Origin: Gracilaria domingensis
Taxonomy: Eukaryota > Rhodophyta > Florideophyceae > Gracilariales > Gracilariaceae
NCBI GenBank assembly: GCA_022539475.1
Contig: VCMS01000031.1
Span: 225,826-289,825, forward strand
DNA: 64,000 nt
Direction of reading: 5' to 3'
Shown: positions 1 to 10,620 of the stretch, in pieces
Layout of the letters: every line of letters begins with the position of its first letter
Numbering within the stretch: the first letter of the stretch is position 1
Position numbers and translations under genes: made by a program
The notes under the pieces: generated by a model
Seen by the model: only the letters and a program-made list of their open reading frames with translations
Database searches by the model: none
Told to the model about the DNA's origin: nothing

Positions 1-897
1 TCTTTCTCGACACAAGGCAAAGAACTGGGATTTTGAACTGAATTGAGCGGCTGTTCTTCGTCTTCCAACAAAATGCCATTATCTTCGAACTGATTTATGA
101 CGTGGTCATCCTGTAAAACCGCGCTTTCATCCATTTCAGAAGGTTTTTCACCGCCTACCTGGTCGTCCATCACGTCAGATGTTCTTTCTTCCACAATATC
201 TTCATTGATATTGGCTTGCATCTCAACTTGACTACCTGCTATCTCCCATCTGAATCTTCTCTTCTGACGCGGAGATTGGTGATGTTCCAATTCATCTTTG
301 TTATCAGAGCTGTCTGAGTGTGATTGAAACATCTTCGAGGACGCTGTAGTCGTCAGTTCCCATCGCTTTCTTCTCTTTTTGGTGTTAGAAAGCACTTTGT
401 CACTCACTGCTTCGTAACTCAGAGGATGCGATAAGAGGTAGCTCTCTCACGCAGATGATGCTATCAGAAAATTGCAACGAGAGATACAACAACTGCTGAG
501 GTTCATGGCATAGCGTTTTACAATTCAGGGAGGTACACTTTACTGGGATATATCGCTAGGTTTTTTCTAATCACATCAAATAATTCCCAAAAAGTTTCTG
601 AGGCAGGATTTTCAAACTTTGTACTCTTCACTGCGAACCTACTATCCCGAAGTTCTCCGCTCCGTGCCCCGCATATCCATGTTTCTCTTCGATCCCCTTT
701 CGGTTGAACTGGAACGCGCGCCTTTGCCACACATGGTACTTGACCGACGCGATGGACATGTACTCCTCCACCCCATATTCGCACTCAGCGTCTACCGGAA
801 ACTCTGGGACTGCCCTTCTCCGTTGCTTCTTCCAGGACGTGCATACGGAAAGTGTCTCTGCAGTTTTCAGGCCTCGAAACGCTTCGAGTTTCACCAT
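1..897 (-). pseudogene. Element A: N-terminal part of tnp2-like transposase (runs off left edge)
   Basis: A minus-strand frame is open from about position 551 down to the window edge, with no stop over about 180 codons. It reads as a hydrophilic, Lys/Arg- and acid-rich protein. One segment, around 360-220, holds two copies of a basic-Trp-Glu motif (RKRWEL and RFRWEI). Element C carries the same motif (KIYRWEI, near 26,800) at the same distance from its own divergent accessory gene, so the two are homologous. Other frames upstream (628-897) hold a Cys/His-containing start (CEYGVEEYMSI then VKYHVWQRR) like the zinc-binding N-terminus of the tnp2 transposase in element B. The frame changes suggest decay or unrecognised introns. 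Most of the gene, including the catalytic part, lies outside the window. Identification rests on the paralog at 24.9-26.9 kb. Confidence 0.45.
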
Positions 898-1133
898 ATC
901 CCGAGTGAGTGTTCCCCCTTTTGCATATCTGCCGCGATCACGCTTTTCTCCTTCGACATCTTTTGCGCGGAGATTCTATCCCTTCCCACTTTGTATGGGC
1001 TCCCTCCTTCTCTGACACCTTGCCACCGCGGCTTCTCGTAGTCTGTGAAATCTTCCTCAGCCTTTGTGCATAGTCGTTCACTACGTTTGCATCCTTGAGT
1101 ACCGACGTTCTGCCAGTTGCAGATAGTTGCGAA

Positions 1134-1195
1134 GTAAGCATTTCAAAGCTCTTCTCGTTTCCTGCGACGCATGTCTTCACACAACTGACCGTCAG
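1134..1195 (+). other. Candidate 5'UTR intron of element A accessory gene
   Basis: The stretch runs from GTAAGC to GTCAG (62 nt), with a CTGAC branch-like motif 8 nt before the 3' end, and lies about 50 nt upstream of the accessory-gene ATG. Element C has a similar 70-nt candidate intron just upstream of its homologous ATG (27,361-27,430), which supports both. No transcript data are available. Confidence 0.35.
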
Positions 1196-1244
1196 TGTTT
1201 CCTGTCATATATATGTGTCATCAATCTCACCAGCTCATCGTTAC

Positions 1245-2655
1245 AATGACCTCTCGTGTTCTGCAAGGAGTAACTGTCGATAGTCAGCGTTCATTAGCGC
1301 AGGAAGTAACCGGAAACTCTGGGGAACAATCCTCTATTCTAGCCCCGGGTACTATTGGTGTCCCATCAGCTTCCAAGAGGCGAAAGATGAAGGATTCAGA
1401 TCGTCCTGGAGTGCCAACCGGAGCGGCTATTTCTTCAAGTTTAGTGTTCAACCGTTTGTATCGCAGACAGATGGGCTCTGGGGCCCCGTGTTGCGAGAAC
1501 TATCCTGTGTATCCGGAGATGGCAAACGCTGCGAAAGATCTTATCAGGCAGTTCATGTACCAGAAGATGAAGCTCAAGCGGGGAGAGCGAACCTTCATGT
1601 CGATAAAGATTGAGTACGCTTCGCAACTATCTCAGCTCAAGAAGGAAGTGTTGCAAACCTTCCCTATTCCTGGTGCAGCTCAGAACTACTCGATAGTCAC
1701 GGAGTTCATCAAAGAGGCCATTCAGAGAGATCGCGAGGCGAAAGTGGAGGCTTCTAAGAAGGTTGCGAAGAAGAAAATTGAAGTTCGTGGTGGGGGGACC
1801 AACGGGAATGTGGTCGGAGGTGGAGCAGACTGTGCTACTCGTGATCCAAACTCCGCTTCGCACAATTTCAACCACGACAATGGGGGTACCGAACGCACGT
1901 GTTTGTGCAATGCGGAGAATGTCGATGTTGTTGCACCTGGTGGTGAAAGCGTCCGTGCCCCATCTGACCAGAGGAACATGATTGCTGTTGCAAGGTCTGA
2001 GGCAGAAGTATCTGCAGGCGGCAATGATCATGGTTCTTCTGCACCTAATCGCTGTCATGATGACTTTGTCGAAAGGAGTAGCGTCTACATGGAGGTTCAT
2101 GACTTGCATGAGAGAGATAACGCGAAGAGTGCGGTAAATAGGAGAGACTACCGCGTGTCTAACAAGCGAAAGTACCTCGTTCATGAAGACGAAGGGGTTG
2201 ATGGTGACGAGGGTGATGATAACTCGCATGAGATAGAGAACAGGAGAGCATGCCGTATGCCCAACAACCACAGGTACTCCGTTCATGGAGATGATGGCGA
2301 TTATGGCGATGAGATTGAGGATGAGAGTGGTGATGACGGGTACATTTCCAAAGCCTTCCAACACAAGGCATCTAAGAAGGGCAAGAAGAACGGGAAGAAA
2401 GTCGCTAGACAGGCCCGCTGCCGTGCCGAACGTCAACGTGCGGGAGAGGATGATGTCGACATGTGCGATGAGACAGAACAACCGGAGCAGAGCAGCTCAT
2501 CTCACTACAGTCAGCCACCCAACAAACGCAGAATGGTTGGCGAATCCCACTCCACCCGCAAGAGTGGTCGCCGTCAAGTTCCGAAGGTGAAGAATGTGAA
2601 GCATGCGAAGAACAACCGCTCTGGTTTCCACGCCCCGCGTTCCAAAAACCATTAA
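1245..2655 (+). CDS. Accessory protein of element A (intact paralog of element C gene)
   Basis: A 469-aa frame from ATG 1245; the frame is open further upstream but without an ATG. I do not recognise the family. It is clearly homologous to the frame at 27,445-28,833. Both share, in order, a basic KRR stretch, a D-x-PG-x-PTG motif, a FNRLY motif, a region ending in an IKxEY/VKKEY block, and a QRDR-K-A-x-VEA helix near residues 165-185. The C-terminal half is disordered and highly charged: acidic Asp/Glu runs alternate with Lys/Arg clusters resembling bipartite nuclear signals. The gene lies head-to-head with the transposase remnant at 1-897. In CACTA elements the second gene usually encodes a DNA-binding partner (TnpA-like) that binds subterminal repeats. 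That role is an inference, strengthened by the 41-bp repeats immediately after the stop. This is the only copy of the pair without an internal stop. Confidence 0.7.
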
Positions 2656-2656
2656 T

Positions 2657-2779
2657 GTGGTATCGTGCCGCAGTACTCACGCAACCGTGAGTATCATGTG
2701 GTATCGTGCCGCAGTACTCACGCAACCTTGAGTATCATGTAGTATCGTGCCGTAGTACTCACGCAACGTTGACTACCAT
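2657..2779 (+). repeat. 3 x 41-bp tandem repeat with internal hairpin
   Basis: Three adjacent 41-bp units start at 2657, 2698 and 2739, beginning 2 nt after the stop of the accessory gene. Unit 1 contains a perfect inverted repeat, ACTCACG-caac-CGTGAGT. Unit 2 has one stem mismatch and unit 3 has two or more. The position suggests a transposon subterminal repeat or a 3'UTR structure. Confidence 0.85.
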
Positions 2780-3787
2780 TTGGAAGAGGACCCTCAATCT
2801 CCCTAAGGTATGTATTGCTAGTTGTTTTGCACTCCCTGCAGCCCCCGCGCATGGAAACGTTGTCTCTAACCATTTGAATTGTCATTTCCGTGCACTAGAC
2901 TCTGAAATGTTTCAGTTCTACACCGTCCGGGTTTATGGCTTGGGTTCCTGTCCCGTCTATTCTTCTTGCTCTTTTCATTTTCTGTCTTTGTTTCTTGCTC
3001 TATGCGACGCAGTGGTTCACCGCAGGTTCAGATCTTTTCATAACTGTGATCGACACATGAGGTTGTGGTAGCCATTGATGGCCACGGGTGTCATCACGTA
3101 GATATCTATGTTCTCAGTTGACTGTTTCAGTTATTTCTCACATTGTGCCAAGTGTTGCTTGTAAATGGGGTTTATAGTCCTCTTGGTGGCCAGAGTGGTC
3201 GCTTTGACCATCATCACTCCTATTCAGAGCAGCATATCTGTGATATATGGGACGATTGAAAGCCAAACTTGCCTTGTCAGCGATCCACAGTGGTTCCATA
3301 TACGAGCGAGTTTTGCTCAAAGCCGGTCTACATTTACAGCTGTCTTCAAGCCACGACGGCTCCTTCTGGGCATTTTTGTTTACATTTGAGCTATAATTGG
3401 AGCTGTACCAGACTAGTTTGTATGCAGCTTTAGCTATGGGTTTGTACCAAATACAAATATGTTAAAGATGAATTCTGATCAGTGTCCGTACATAAGGCGT
3501 CAGCTTATGAATATCTTTCGTTCACCCAAGACTGCACTGCTTTCGACCATATACCGTACCAGCCTTGCCCTGCTCTAGTTGGCACTATTTCGTCCTACGC
3601 TAAGCGGCATAATATCGGCCATTTTATGAACAAATTTTGTCCTTTTTTCGGGCACGAAATTAAGGCCGTTTATCGGCACATTCACGGCCCATTTTCGGCC
3701 ATATTTGGCTAGGTGACATTGCGCACTGGGAAATGGAAGACGAGGAGGAGAATATCTAAATTACATGAACAGTTTATGTTAAGAATG
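2780..3787. other. Non-coding stretch between elements A and Plavaka-like element
   Basis: No convincing gene on either strand. The right part (about 3570-3720) has several copies of the short word GGCCAT/CGGCC in an AT-rich context. It resembles the dispersed repeat family described at 29.5, 34.4 and 51.1 kb. Confidence 0.4.
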
Positions 3788-6700
3788 TTACGTAGTAAGA
3801 GTATGATGAATGTGCGCTCGAGGGTTACGATAGAATCTGATAATGTAGAAACGATGGCATTGCCAGTGAAGGGGAAGTAAAAATGGTCGGGCAGGGTATT
3901 TTTGGCGAATGACGTGTATGGAGCCTTTGATTGAGGAGAACGGGATAAGACCGAACCGAGGAGAGACCGTAGCAGAACGAGGTCTCATCCTTGACGTACT
4001 TGAATGCACGGTGTGATCATGCTCGTCGTCCGTGGCCCAACGGAGTGATATACAGTTCAGAGTTTCATGAACGTTATCCAAGGGATCTGTCACTTCGAAG
4101 AAACAAACGAAAGCGAGCTCTGATTCAGAGTTGTCTAAGGTCTTGTCCCTGACGCGAAGCAATGCAAATACTTTGTATACCCACGCTGTGGAAAACGTAC
4201 AGTTGGGAGAGGGTGTTCCGTGCACGAGAACCGTGGAGAACTTAGGCCACTTAGAAGGTCCGAAGGAGGTCGTAGTGAAGATGCGTGTACATAGTTCTAC
4301 ATCTGGCTTTCTCAGTCTTATGCATCGAAGATCCCGATCGTAATCATCGAGAGACTGGCAGAAGCCGCTAAGAAAGTATGCAAAATTAATGACAGTGAGT
4401 TTGATGTCGTGAGGGTTCTTCAGCTGTTAAATAGTTCCTACAAAAAGGGTGCGGAAGGAGGTGAGAGCGTCGCGAGATATTTGGTTGAGGAGCTGCAGTG
4501 TTGTTGTCGAGAAAGGTTCTGCGAGAGCCGAAGAAGATACATGTGGATGCGATCGTAGGTACTTGTCAGCTGTGATGATGTCAAAGAGTGAGAAGGAGTT
4601 ACCGTCGCGGACCATGGCTGGAAAACGGTTGATGGAAGGGCTACGAGAGTTGGAGGAGACAGAGAAGTGACTTTTGACCGAAAGGGATTGCAAATAGTCC
4701 TGCGACTCTTGAATGGCGTTCACTGTTTCCTTATGAGCTATAGTTCGCCTTCGAGAAGTTCGACGATAATGGTTTTTGAAGAGAAGATGAGCATGTTCGT
4801 ACACGCCTGCATCGCCCAAGGGCATGCCTTAGTACTGCTGTATGTCTGGAATGATGTGGTCAAGGAGATGGTACTTAAGAGTACGAAAGTTGGAGGCTTG
4901 GTACGGGCCGAGAATAGAGACTGTGTGAAACTTGAAGTTCTTGATCATAGTTTCCAACGCATCTATGCGATGCTCCGTCCATTCTAGAGTGATATTGTGG
5001 CGAAGGACGTTGTTGACGAGGTCAACGTAAGGTGTGAACACGGTGGTAATAGGGGCGGAGGATTCCTCACCACAACAGCGGTCAAAGAAAGCGCCAATGA
5101 AAGGGAAGGACATATCAAGGGAACGGTAGTCCTTGGCTTCCAACATACCCCTGATGCCGTCTGTCGTGAAGAAGCCGTTGAGAGATTTTCCTTTTTCAGA
5201 TGTGGAGAAGTCGATGTGAAGTCCGGATGCCGGATAGGAGCGCTCAATGTCGGAGAGAATGGCGTTGGCGTGGCTTAGAATAGAAGTTCGAACGGTCTTG
5301 AAGGAACTAGGGTTTCCCTGAGAACCAACAGAATTGTGAAGCGAATCGGACTTGAGGCGTTCAATCGAGGCGAGTTTGATGAGTTTGGAGATTCCGAGAT
5401 GAAAGTTATGAAGGTGCTCGAAGGAGAAGATTGAGTCAGGAGTGAGCAGCTCAGAGAAATTGAGCATAGGGAATGATTCGAGAAAGGACTTGTAAGTGGA
5501 TAAGGAGGTAGTTTGGAGTAGTTCAACAGCTTCATTTTTCAGGGTCCTTGCCACTCGAGGTCTGCGGGAGAGCAGAGCCTGTTCAGCGCCGGCAAGTAGA
5601 TCTTGGTGTTTCTTTCTCGTTGCAGAGATGTGGGATACAGTTCGCTCATTGCGGATGGTTTGATAGATGTTGAGTTGCGAACGAGGGATGGGGCATCTAT
5701 GACAGGGCTTGTTTGGTATTGTGCCATGGAGGACAGCGAGAATGTCCTTTGCTCGGGAAGTCAGCGCTAGAGTTAGCGATGATGGGATGGCACTGACGAA
5801 GGCCTCCCTTGGCGTCTCTGAAGGAGCCTTTCTAGCATATGTCGTACAGAGGTTTGAGGATAGTTTCCAAGGACTTCTGGACGAGCTCCATGCGCACAAC
5901 GCGATTTATGTTCGACGACAAGATGCCAATTTCCAAAGAGTCGGTGTCGGTTGAGGAAGAATCGGGGGAGAAGGATTTAAAGGAGGTGGGAATGTAGCCG
6001 ACGAGAGTGTGGTGGTGTGTGATAAATGCTCTGCGGAAAGAGTCCTTGAAGTTGAGAAACGTAATATGGACGGGGTATGATGTGAGAGAGGAGCTTTTCA
6101 GCATGGTGGAGGACTTATCGGAATAGAGTTAAAGCATGCCGATGAAAGAGTCTATACCATTAGTGGAGGGATCATGCCAGATGACTCTTGGGTTTGGAGA
6201 ATGTGCGATGTGCTTTTTCAGAGCAGGAACGACGTCATGTCCGAGTTTGGAGGCCATGAGATGCGCAAATGCGTCCGTTCCTGTGCGGGAAGCGTTGTGA
6301 ATTGGGTGAAAGAAGGCGTTCTCATGGGATGCTAGCCGAAGATGTGGTTGAAGGACTTGAATGGGGTCCTTGACATAGAGGGTGGCAGGAAAAGAGAGGG
6401 GGGAAAGTTGGACTGCCTGAGAATGTTGTTAAGCTCGTCTGCGGAGCGCTTTCCGAGTTTCGTGGAGCTGGAGGAAATGTATGTGACGAGATTGTGACTG
6501 TTATCACTTGAACCGGGCGGAGAGAGGGCATGACCAGAACCTACGGAGAGGGACTGAGAATTGAATGGGGGTTGTGGTGTAGCTAGATGTGCTCCGTCAG
6601 AAGAACGTATGGAGAGAGCGAGCTGCTGTTCCTCATACGGTTCGTCAGTGGCGAGTACTGCATTATCGGAGGGGCGGTTGGAGGAAGAGGAGAGAGGGGG

Positions 6701-7034
6701 TTTGGTACTGCTGAATCGGTGACGTTTCGTTCGAGGGGGGGAAGAGGGAACCGCGGGGGGCAGCAGGAGTGAGAAAAGGGTTTGGGTCATGCTGGTGCCT
6801 GCATCGTTTCTGATGTTGCGCGAAGGAGGCGATAGAGTCTGTGTGAAAGGCGCAGCGGGGTAAGCAACATATGTACATGATGAAGTAGGGCGGGGAGAAA
6901 GGGGGGGAGGCGGTTGGTTGGAACGTTGGAGGTGAGGAGCGGACGTCTAAGGTGCAGTGTTGCAACTTGTGGGAAATTGTTGCCGTAACGTGTGGGGGAG
7001 AATATAGGGAGATTAAAATAGGCGCCATGCACAT
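3788..7034 (-). pseudogene. Plavaka-like DNA transposase, broken
   Basis: The parts of a Plavaka-type transposase follow in order on the minus strand. An N-terminal C2H2-like finger (CCLPRCAFHTDSIASFAQHQ) lies near 6890. A Ser/Pro-rich linker covers 6332-6790. A short YSDKSS block and a YPVHITFLNFKDSFR block lie near 6080-6040, and HTLVGYIPT near 6000. HP-x-IANSSADFPE followed by CHRCPIPRSQL lies near 5720-5690. A long core runs from 5560 to 4829 and ends SNFRTLKYHLLDH. The YEHAHLLFKNHYRRTSRR block lies near 4790, and the tail (RFGLIPF, FYIIRFYRNPR) covers 4130-3810. An in-frame TAA at 4829-4831 separates two halves that otherwise read on in one frame. Other joints need frame changes, around 5830, 6110 and 6320. 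The copy cannot make an intact transposase. Terminal repeats were not found. Confidence 0.7.
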
Positions 7035-7261
7035 GATGGTTTACGTACATTACGATATGATATGGGTACGTAGAGGAGGGAAGGAATTGTGAAAAACTGA
7101 AAACATTCCTAAATTTTTGAGCCCATGCTTTGCGGCCGGCGTGAACTGTACACTATAAGTAGATAGTGCTGCACTGGAGAAGTCAGGAACGTGCAATGGC
7201 ACGGGCCTGACCAGTGCGATGCGAGCTCTGATCATGGCACTTCTCTGCGACACATTATCTT

Positions 7262-7500
7262 CCAGATCATGCGAGTTCCATACAGGTACGTGAAACACAT
7301 AACGGTTTCGACTCTTACTGCGATCTTATTTGTTGCTGACCTAGTTCGATGCGAGCGATGTACGAATAACGAGCGAAAGACTATTATGCAGATCATGCGA
7401 GTGACGTATACGGTTGACGATCTATCTACGGTTGTCATGGGATCTTGTTCTTGCTGACCCCGTTTGACGCGAGCGATGTACGGAGAGCGAGCAAAGGTTC
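7262..7500. repeat. Two-copy tandem repeat, about 127-bp period
   Basis: Unit starts CAGATCATGCGAG at 7262 and again at 7389. Both units continue to a shared end, GCGAGCGATGTACG followed by AGCGAGC/ACGAGCG and AAAG. The copies are diverged. Partial sequence just upstream (near 7215-7235) may be a third remnant. Confidence 0.6.
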
Positions 7501-7689
7501 TAGAAACGCATGTGCGCGCCCGTAAGGTACGTCGCTAATTACGCTCTCAGAAGCGATTCGAGTGAGAAATGTACTACAATTCTCACTGGAGACGCTTATA
7601 CAACTTAATTAGCGAGGTTCTAATGACTAACAGCTGGGTTTGCTTTTAGTTCTGGCTTAGTGAGCTTTGGGTCGTCCATTAAATTGGAT

Positions 7690-8415
7690 TGGAAACTGTG
7701 GCACAGGGCGAGCGTTGAGGGTAGATGGTGGAGCAGTAGACCGTGAAGGTGTCGCATTATCAGGACTGGAAGACATGGAGAAATAGGTAACAATATCTTA
7801 ACGAGGAGAGTTTTACATTTGTTGTATATGTACTAACTGTGTATCCAATTACTGGTTGCAGATTTTCGATCCATGTTGAATAGGAACGGGAACGTTCACT
7901 TTCCTATTCAACAGGGGTCAAAACTCTAGAAAACATGGATCGTGGAGCAGTGGAGGGTGAATGTGTAGCATTAGGAGGCGTTGAGGGTGGATTGTGAAGA
8001 AGTGGAGGGTGAATGTGTCGCATTAGCGGACTGGAAGACATGGAGAGGTATGCAAGACGAATGAATCGAGAAGAAGTTCGTGTGTATTATCTGATTGCTA
8101 ACTGTGTGTTTCATTACTGCTTCTTGCGGGGTCTTGATTCTGGAATAAACACGTGAAGGTGTGTTTGGATACGAGAACTGGAGGATTTGAAAAGGTAGGG
8201 AGATATCGCAATGAAAGGGTTGTGTGTGCGCTATGGGTACTAACTGTGTTTCAGCTTGTGTTTCTGTGCGGTGCCGCAATGAAATTGTGTGGACGGTGAT
8301 TGGGACTGAAAGAGATGGAGAGGTAAGAGGTTCAGGTACCGAAGAGACGTTTTTTGGTTGTTTTGAGTATGGTTACTAACTTCGTGTCCGTTTTCGGCTT
8401 TCTGTGGTGATTAGA
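7690..8415 (+). repeat. Tandem array of exon-intron-like units with TACTAAC branch points
   Basis: Four diverged units share an exon-like part (GGACTGGAAGACATGGAGAG or variants) directly followed by a 5' splice site. GT dinucleotides lie at 7787, 8048, 8194 and 8323, in contexts AGGTAA, AGGTAT, AGGTAG and AGGTAA. A TACTAAC-like branch point lies 44-51 nt further on: 7831, 8096 (TGCTAAC), 8239 and 8374. The first unit ends in a good 3' site (TTGCAG, 7861). The equivalent position in the other units has lost AG (TTGCGG, TGTGCGG, TCTGTGG), although unit 3 has an earlier TTTCAG at 8254. The spacing 261/146/129 bp is explained by an extra hairpin insert in the first interval. It looks like a multi-exon gene built by repeat amplification, now decaying; no long reading frame is visible. 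Confidence 0.65.
7867..7942. repeat. Nested inverted repeat (hairpin) in the intron-like array
   Basis: An outer 11-bp inverted repeat (CGATCCATGTT at 7867-7877, AACATGGATCG at 7932-7942) encloses an inner 12-bp one (GTTGAATAGGAA at 7875-7886, TTCCTATTCAAC at 7901-7912). The two left arms overlap by 3 nt. It lies in the only enlarged unit of the array, so it may be a small hairpin insertion. Confidence 0.7.
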
Positions 8416-9427
8416 TTGAGGTATGTGGACTGTGCGAAGGAAGATGTTACATGCAACAGCCGATGAAGAAGTTTTGAAGATGAGTTCTGGGTTTGATCAT
8501 GGTGTTTTGAGAATATGCGGTCGCGGTGGTGGTGCTCAGGGGGTACCGCAGCAAATGAATGTTCCAGCCGTAGTATTCTCGGAGGCTGGCTGCGTTCGGT
8601 CCAGACTGGTCCTTTCTCTGGGCTTCCCATGTAGTCCGTTGGTGGACCACCCGAATGGGCCCACTCACCTAGAGCACTAGCAAAAGTGGAGGACTGGAAG
8701 AACGGTTCTGCCATCTTTCATACTTGCTAGTTTTAGATGTCTAGTATCAAAAACATAGCATACTTTAGCATACCTGAGAATCATTCATTAGTCGTAACTT
8801 TCTCTAGTTTTTCCTCCGAATGGAAACTACAGAAAGTGCAATTTAACATATGAAAAACTAGCATTTTTGGACTGCTAACTAGCAAAACGAGAACACAGAC
8901 GATCCCATGCCAGAGATAAAAGCCTGCAAAGATGCAAATATAAGCCCAAAAACGTACATATGTGCTCACTACATGTTTCTTTTGTAGATTGTTTTGCGCA
9001 AATGTCAGGAAAAATTACAATACATGATGTGTTAATGTACATGTTTTACCTATTAAGCCGGCTATTGCTTCAAAACTGTTTACTTTGTGTAAGAGATCGA
9101 CTTACGTAGTTTTGAAGAAAAGTATGTATGTTGCAAACTTGAAATATGTGCAATATGTCGTTGACATATTGGATATGTTGCAACATGTCAGGCTACTTAG
9201 CCTAAACTTGAAATGAATCTTCCCTCAAACACATGTCAGTTGGTGACGCCAAGTAACGCCTTCGGGCAGTATACACCTAGGGTTTTCTCTTGTAACTCTT
9301 CCAAAATTCAAAAACAAGTTTTTCTAAAAACATTTAAATCTATGGTGTAAATTAATAATCCTGTTCTGCCCATTTCTTTTTGCAAGGTGGTTTTTGATAA
9401 TTTCCCGCAGCTTCCTGTGATATCTGT
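8416..9427. other. Non-coding, AT-rich stretch
   Basis: Short frames only. Nothing recognised and no repeat family seen beyond short direct words such as ATATGT around 9,120-9,180. Confidence 0.4.
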
Positions 9428-10023
9428 CTATCTGTGATATTGATTGCTCGGATTATCTACAACGTTAAGAGCGTGAGCAGTAGCGTCTAATAATGTAGCG
9501 AACACTCGAGCCGGCTCATCATGGCTTTGTTGGTTAGAAATAAACAATTTAGGACAATGAGAACCCACTGGGTTTCTGATTTCTGCACTCACTGCCAAGA
9601 ATTGGGATTCATTGCTAGTGGTTCGCTTTTGTTTCTTTGCGGTTGTTTTACACTCAGTAAGAGCAACGTCGTTCTCTAACACGTTCGTAACTGTGCATTG
9701 TAGACTCAGATACGATCCATCCTTGCTCATCCCGGCGCGCTTTGGCCATTAAGGCCGCCTTACAGCCACACCTTAGATGGGAATACTTGTATCTCAGACA
9801 GCGGATCCTGGCGTTAGGACGATATCGTTTCGGTTTCGTTACTTCTTACAAAATTAAACACCATACTCATGCCCGTTCTGTGCACATAATTCTGCAACGT
9901 AGTGAGATAGATCCCATATACTGAGCTCCTCTCTTTCAAACCCCGCTCTTCAACTTCCATGATCAAAACACAGTCCTCATTCTCGTATGTTCTCCTAGCG
10001 TGCTCTTTCTTCATGAAATTCAC
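9428..10023 (-). pseudogene. Unrecognised gene remnant
   Basis: Two minus-strand frames (9814-10,023 and 9428-9730) have protein-like composition, including a KTTAKKQKR basic patch and a C-terminal run rich in Ala, Val, Asn and Asp. They are in different frames, separated by stops. No family is recognised. They could be exons or a decayed gene, or chance. Confidence 0.25.
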
Positions 10024-10299
10024 TCTTCTATTCTGTCTCTTTGCACTTTTCTCTCCTTTTGATAATCGTGCATCGTAAAATGTGCCTTTCTAAACAATAG
10101 GATCATCAAGTAGCCTTGAAGAGCACAAAGTTTTTCGCGGCTTCAAACTGGAGTCCAACACGGCGCTCAAATTGCCTTATGCATTATAATTTCCATTCGA
10201 AGAGACGTTCTTCCCCAACACCGCATTGGGTACCAGCGAGATGCTGTCGCAGCGCGCAGGGCAGCACGGGCGACAACAGTAGCAGAAATAGGCGCATAG

Positions 10300-10620
10300 T
10301 CAAATGGCATTATGACAGAGAAGGAGGTTAGGGAGGAGGACGTTGGTGGTACTAGGGGCGATTACGGCGGTAGCGGCGACACGGCGGAGGCGGGAGACGA
10401 AGGCGGGGGGTGCTGGTGGTAAGGATCATGTAGTTCTAACAGAGCAGGAGGCAAAAGAGAAGGGCGGTGGCGGTGGTGATCGCGGCGGTAGCGGCACAAC
10501 AGCAGAGACGAGAGAGAGTGGCGTGTGGCGGTGGTGGCGTCGATCACGGTGGTAGCGGCAGCACCTCGAAACGAGAGGTGACTAGGAAAAGGGTAGTGAA
10601 GAAGTCGGGAGGAGCCGAAA
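10300..10620. repeat. G-rich imperfect GGC/GGT/GGA triplet repeat
   Basis: Low-complexity G-rich plus strand with repeated GGCGGTAGCGGC, GGTGGTGGCGG and AGACGAGAG words. The frames it opens on both strands are compositional artefacts and are not annotated as genes. Confidence 0.7.

Noticed and set aside
1627-2481. 284-codon minus-strand frame opposite the element A accessory gene
   Set aside because: Shadow of the plus-strand gene: composition is the complement of the Asp/His/Lys-rich coding strand, and the paralog at 27.4 kb does not conserve it.
2657-2779. Possible CRISPR array (three direct repeats)
   Set aside because: Units are contiguous without spacers, in a eukaryotic transposon context.
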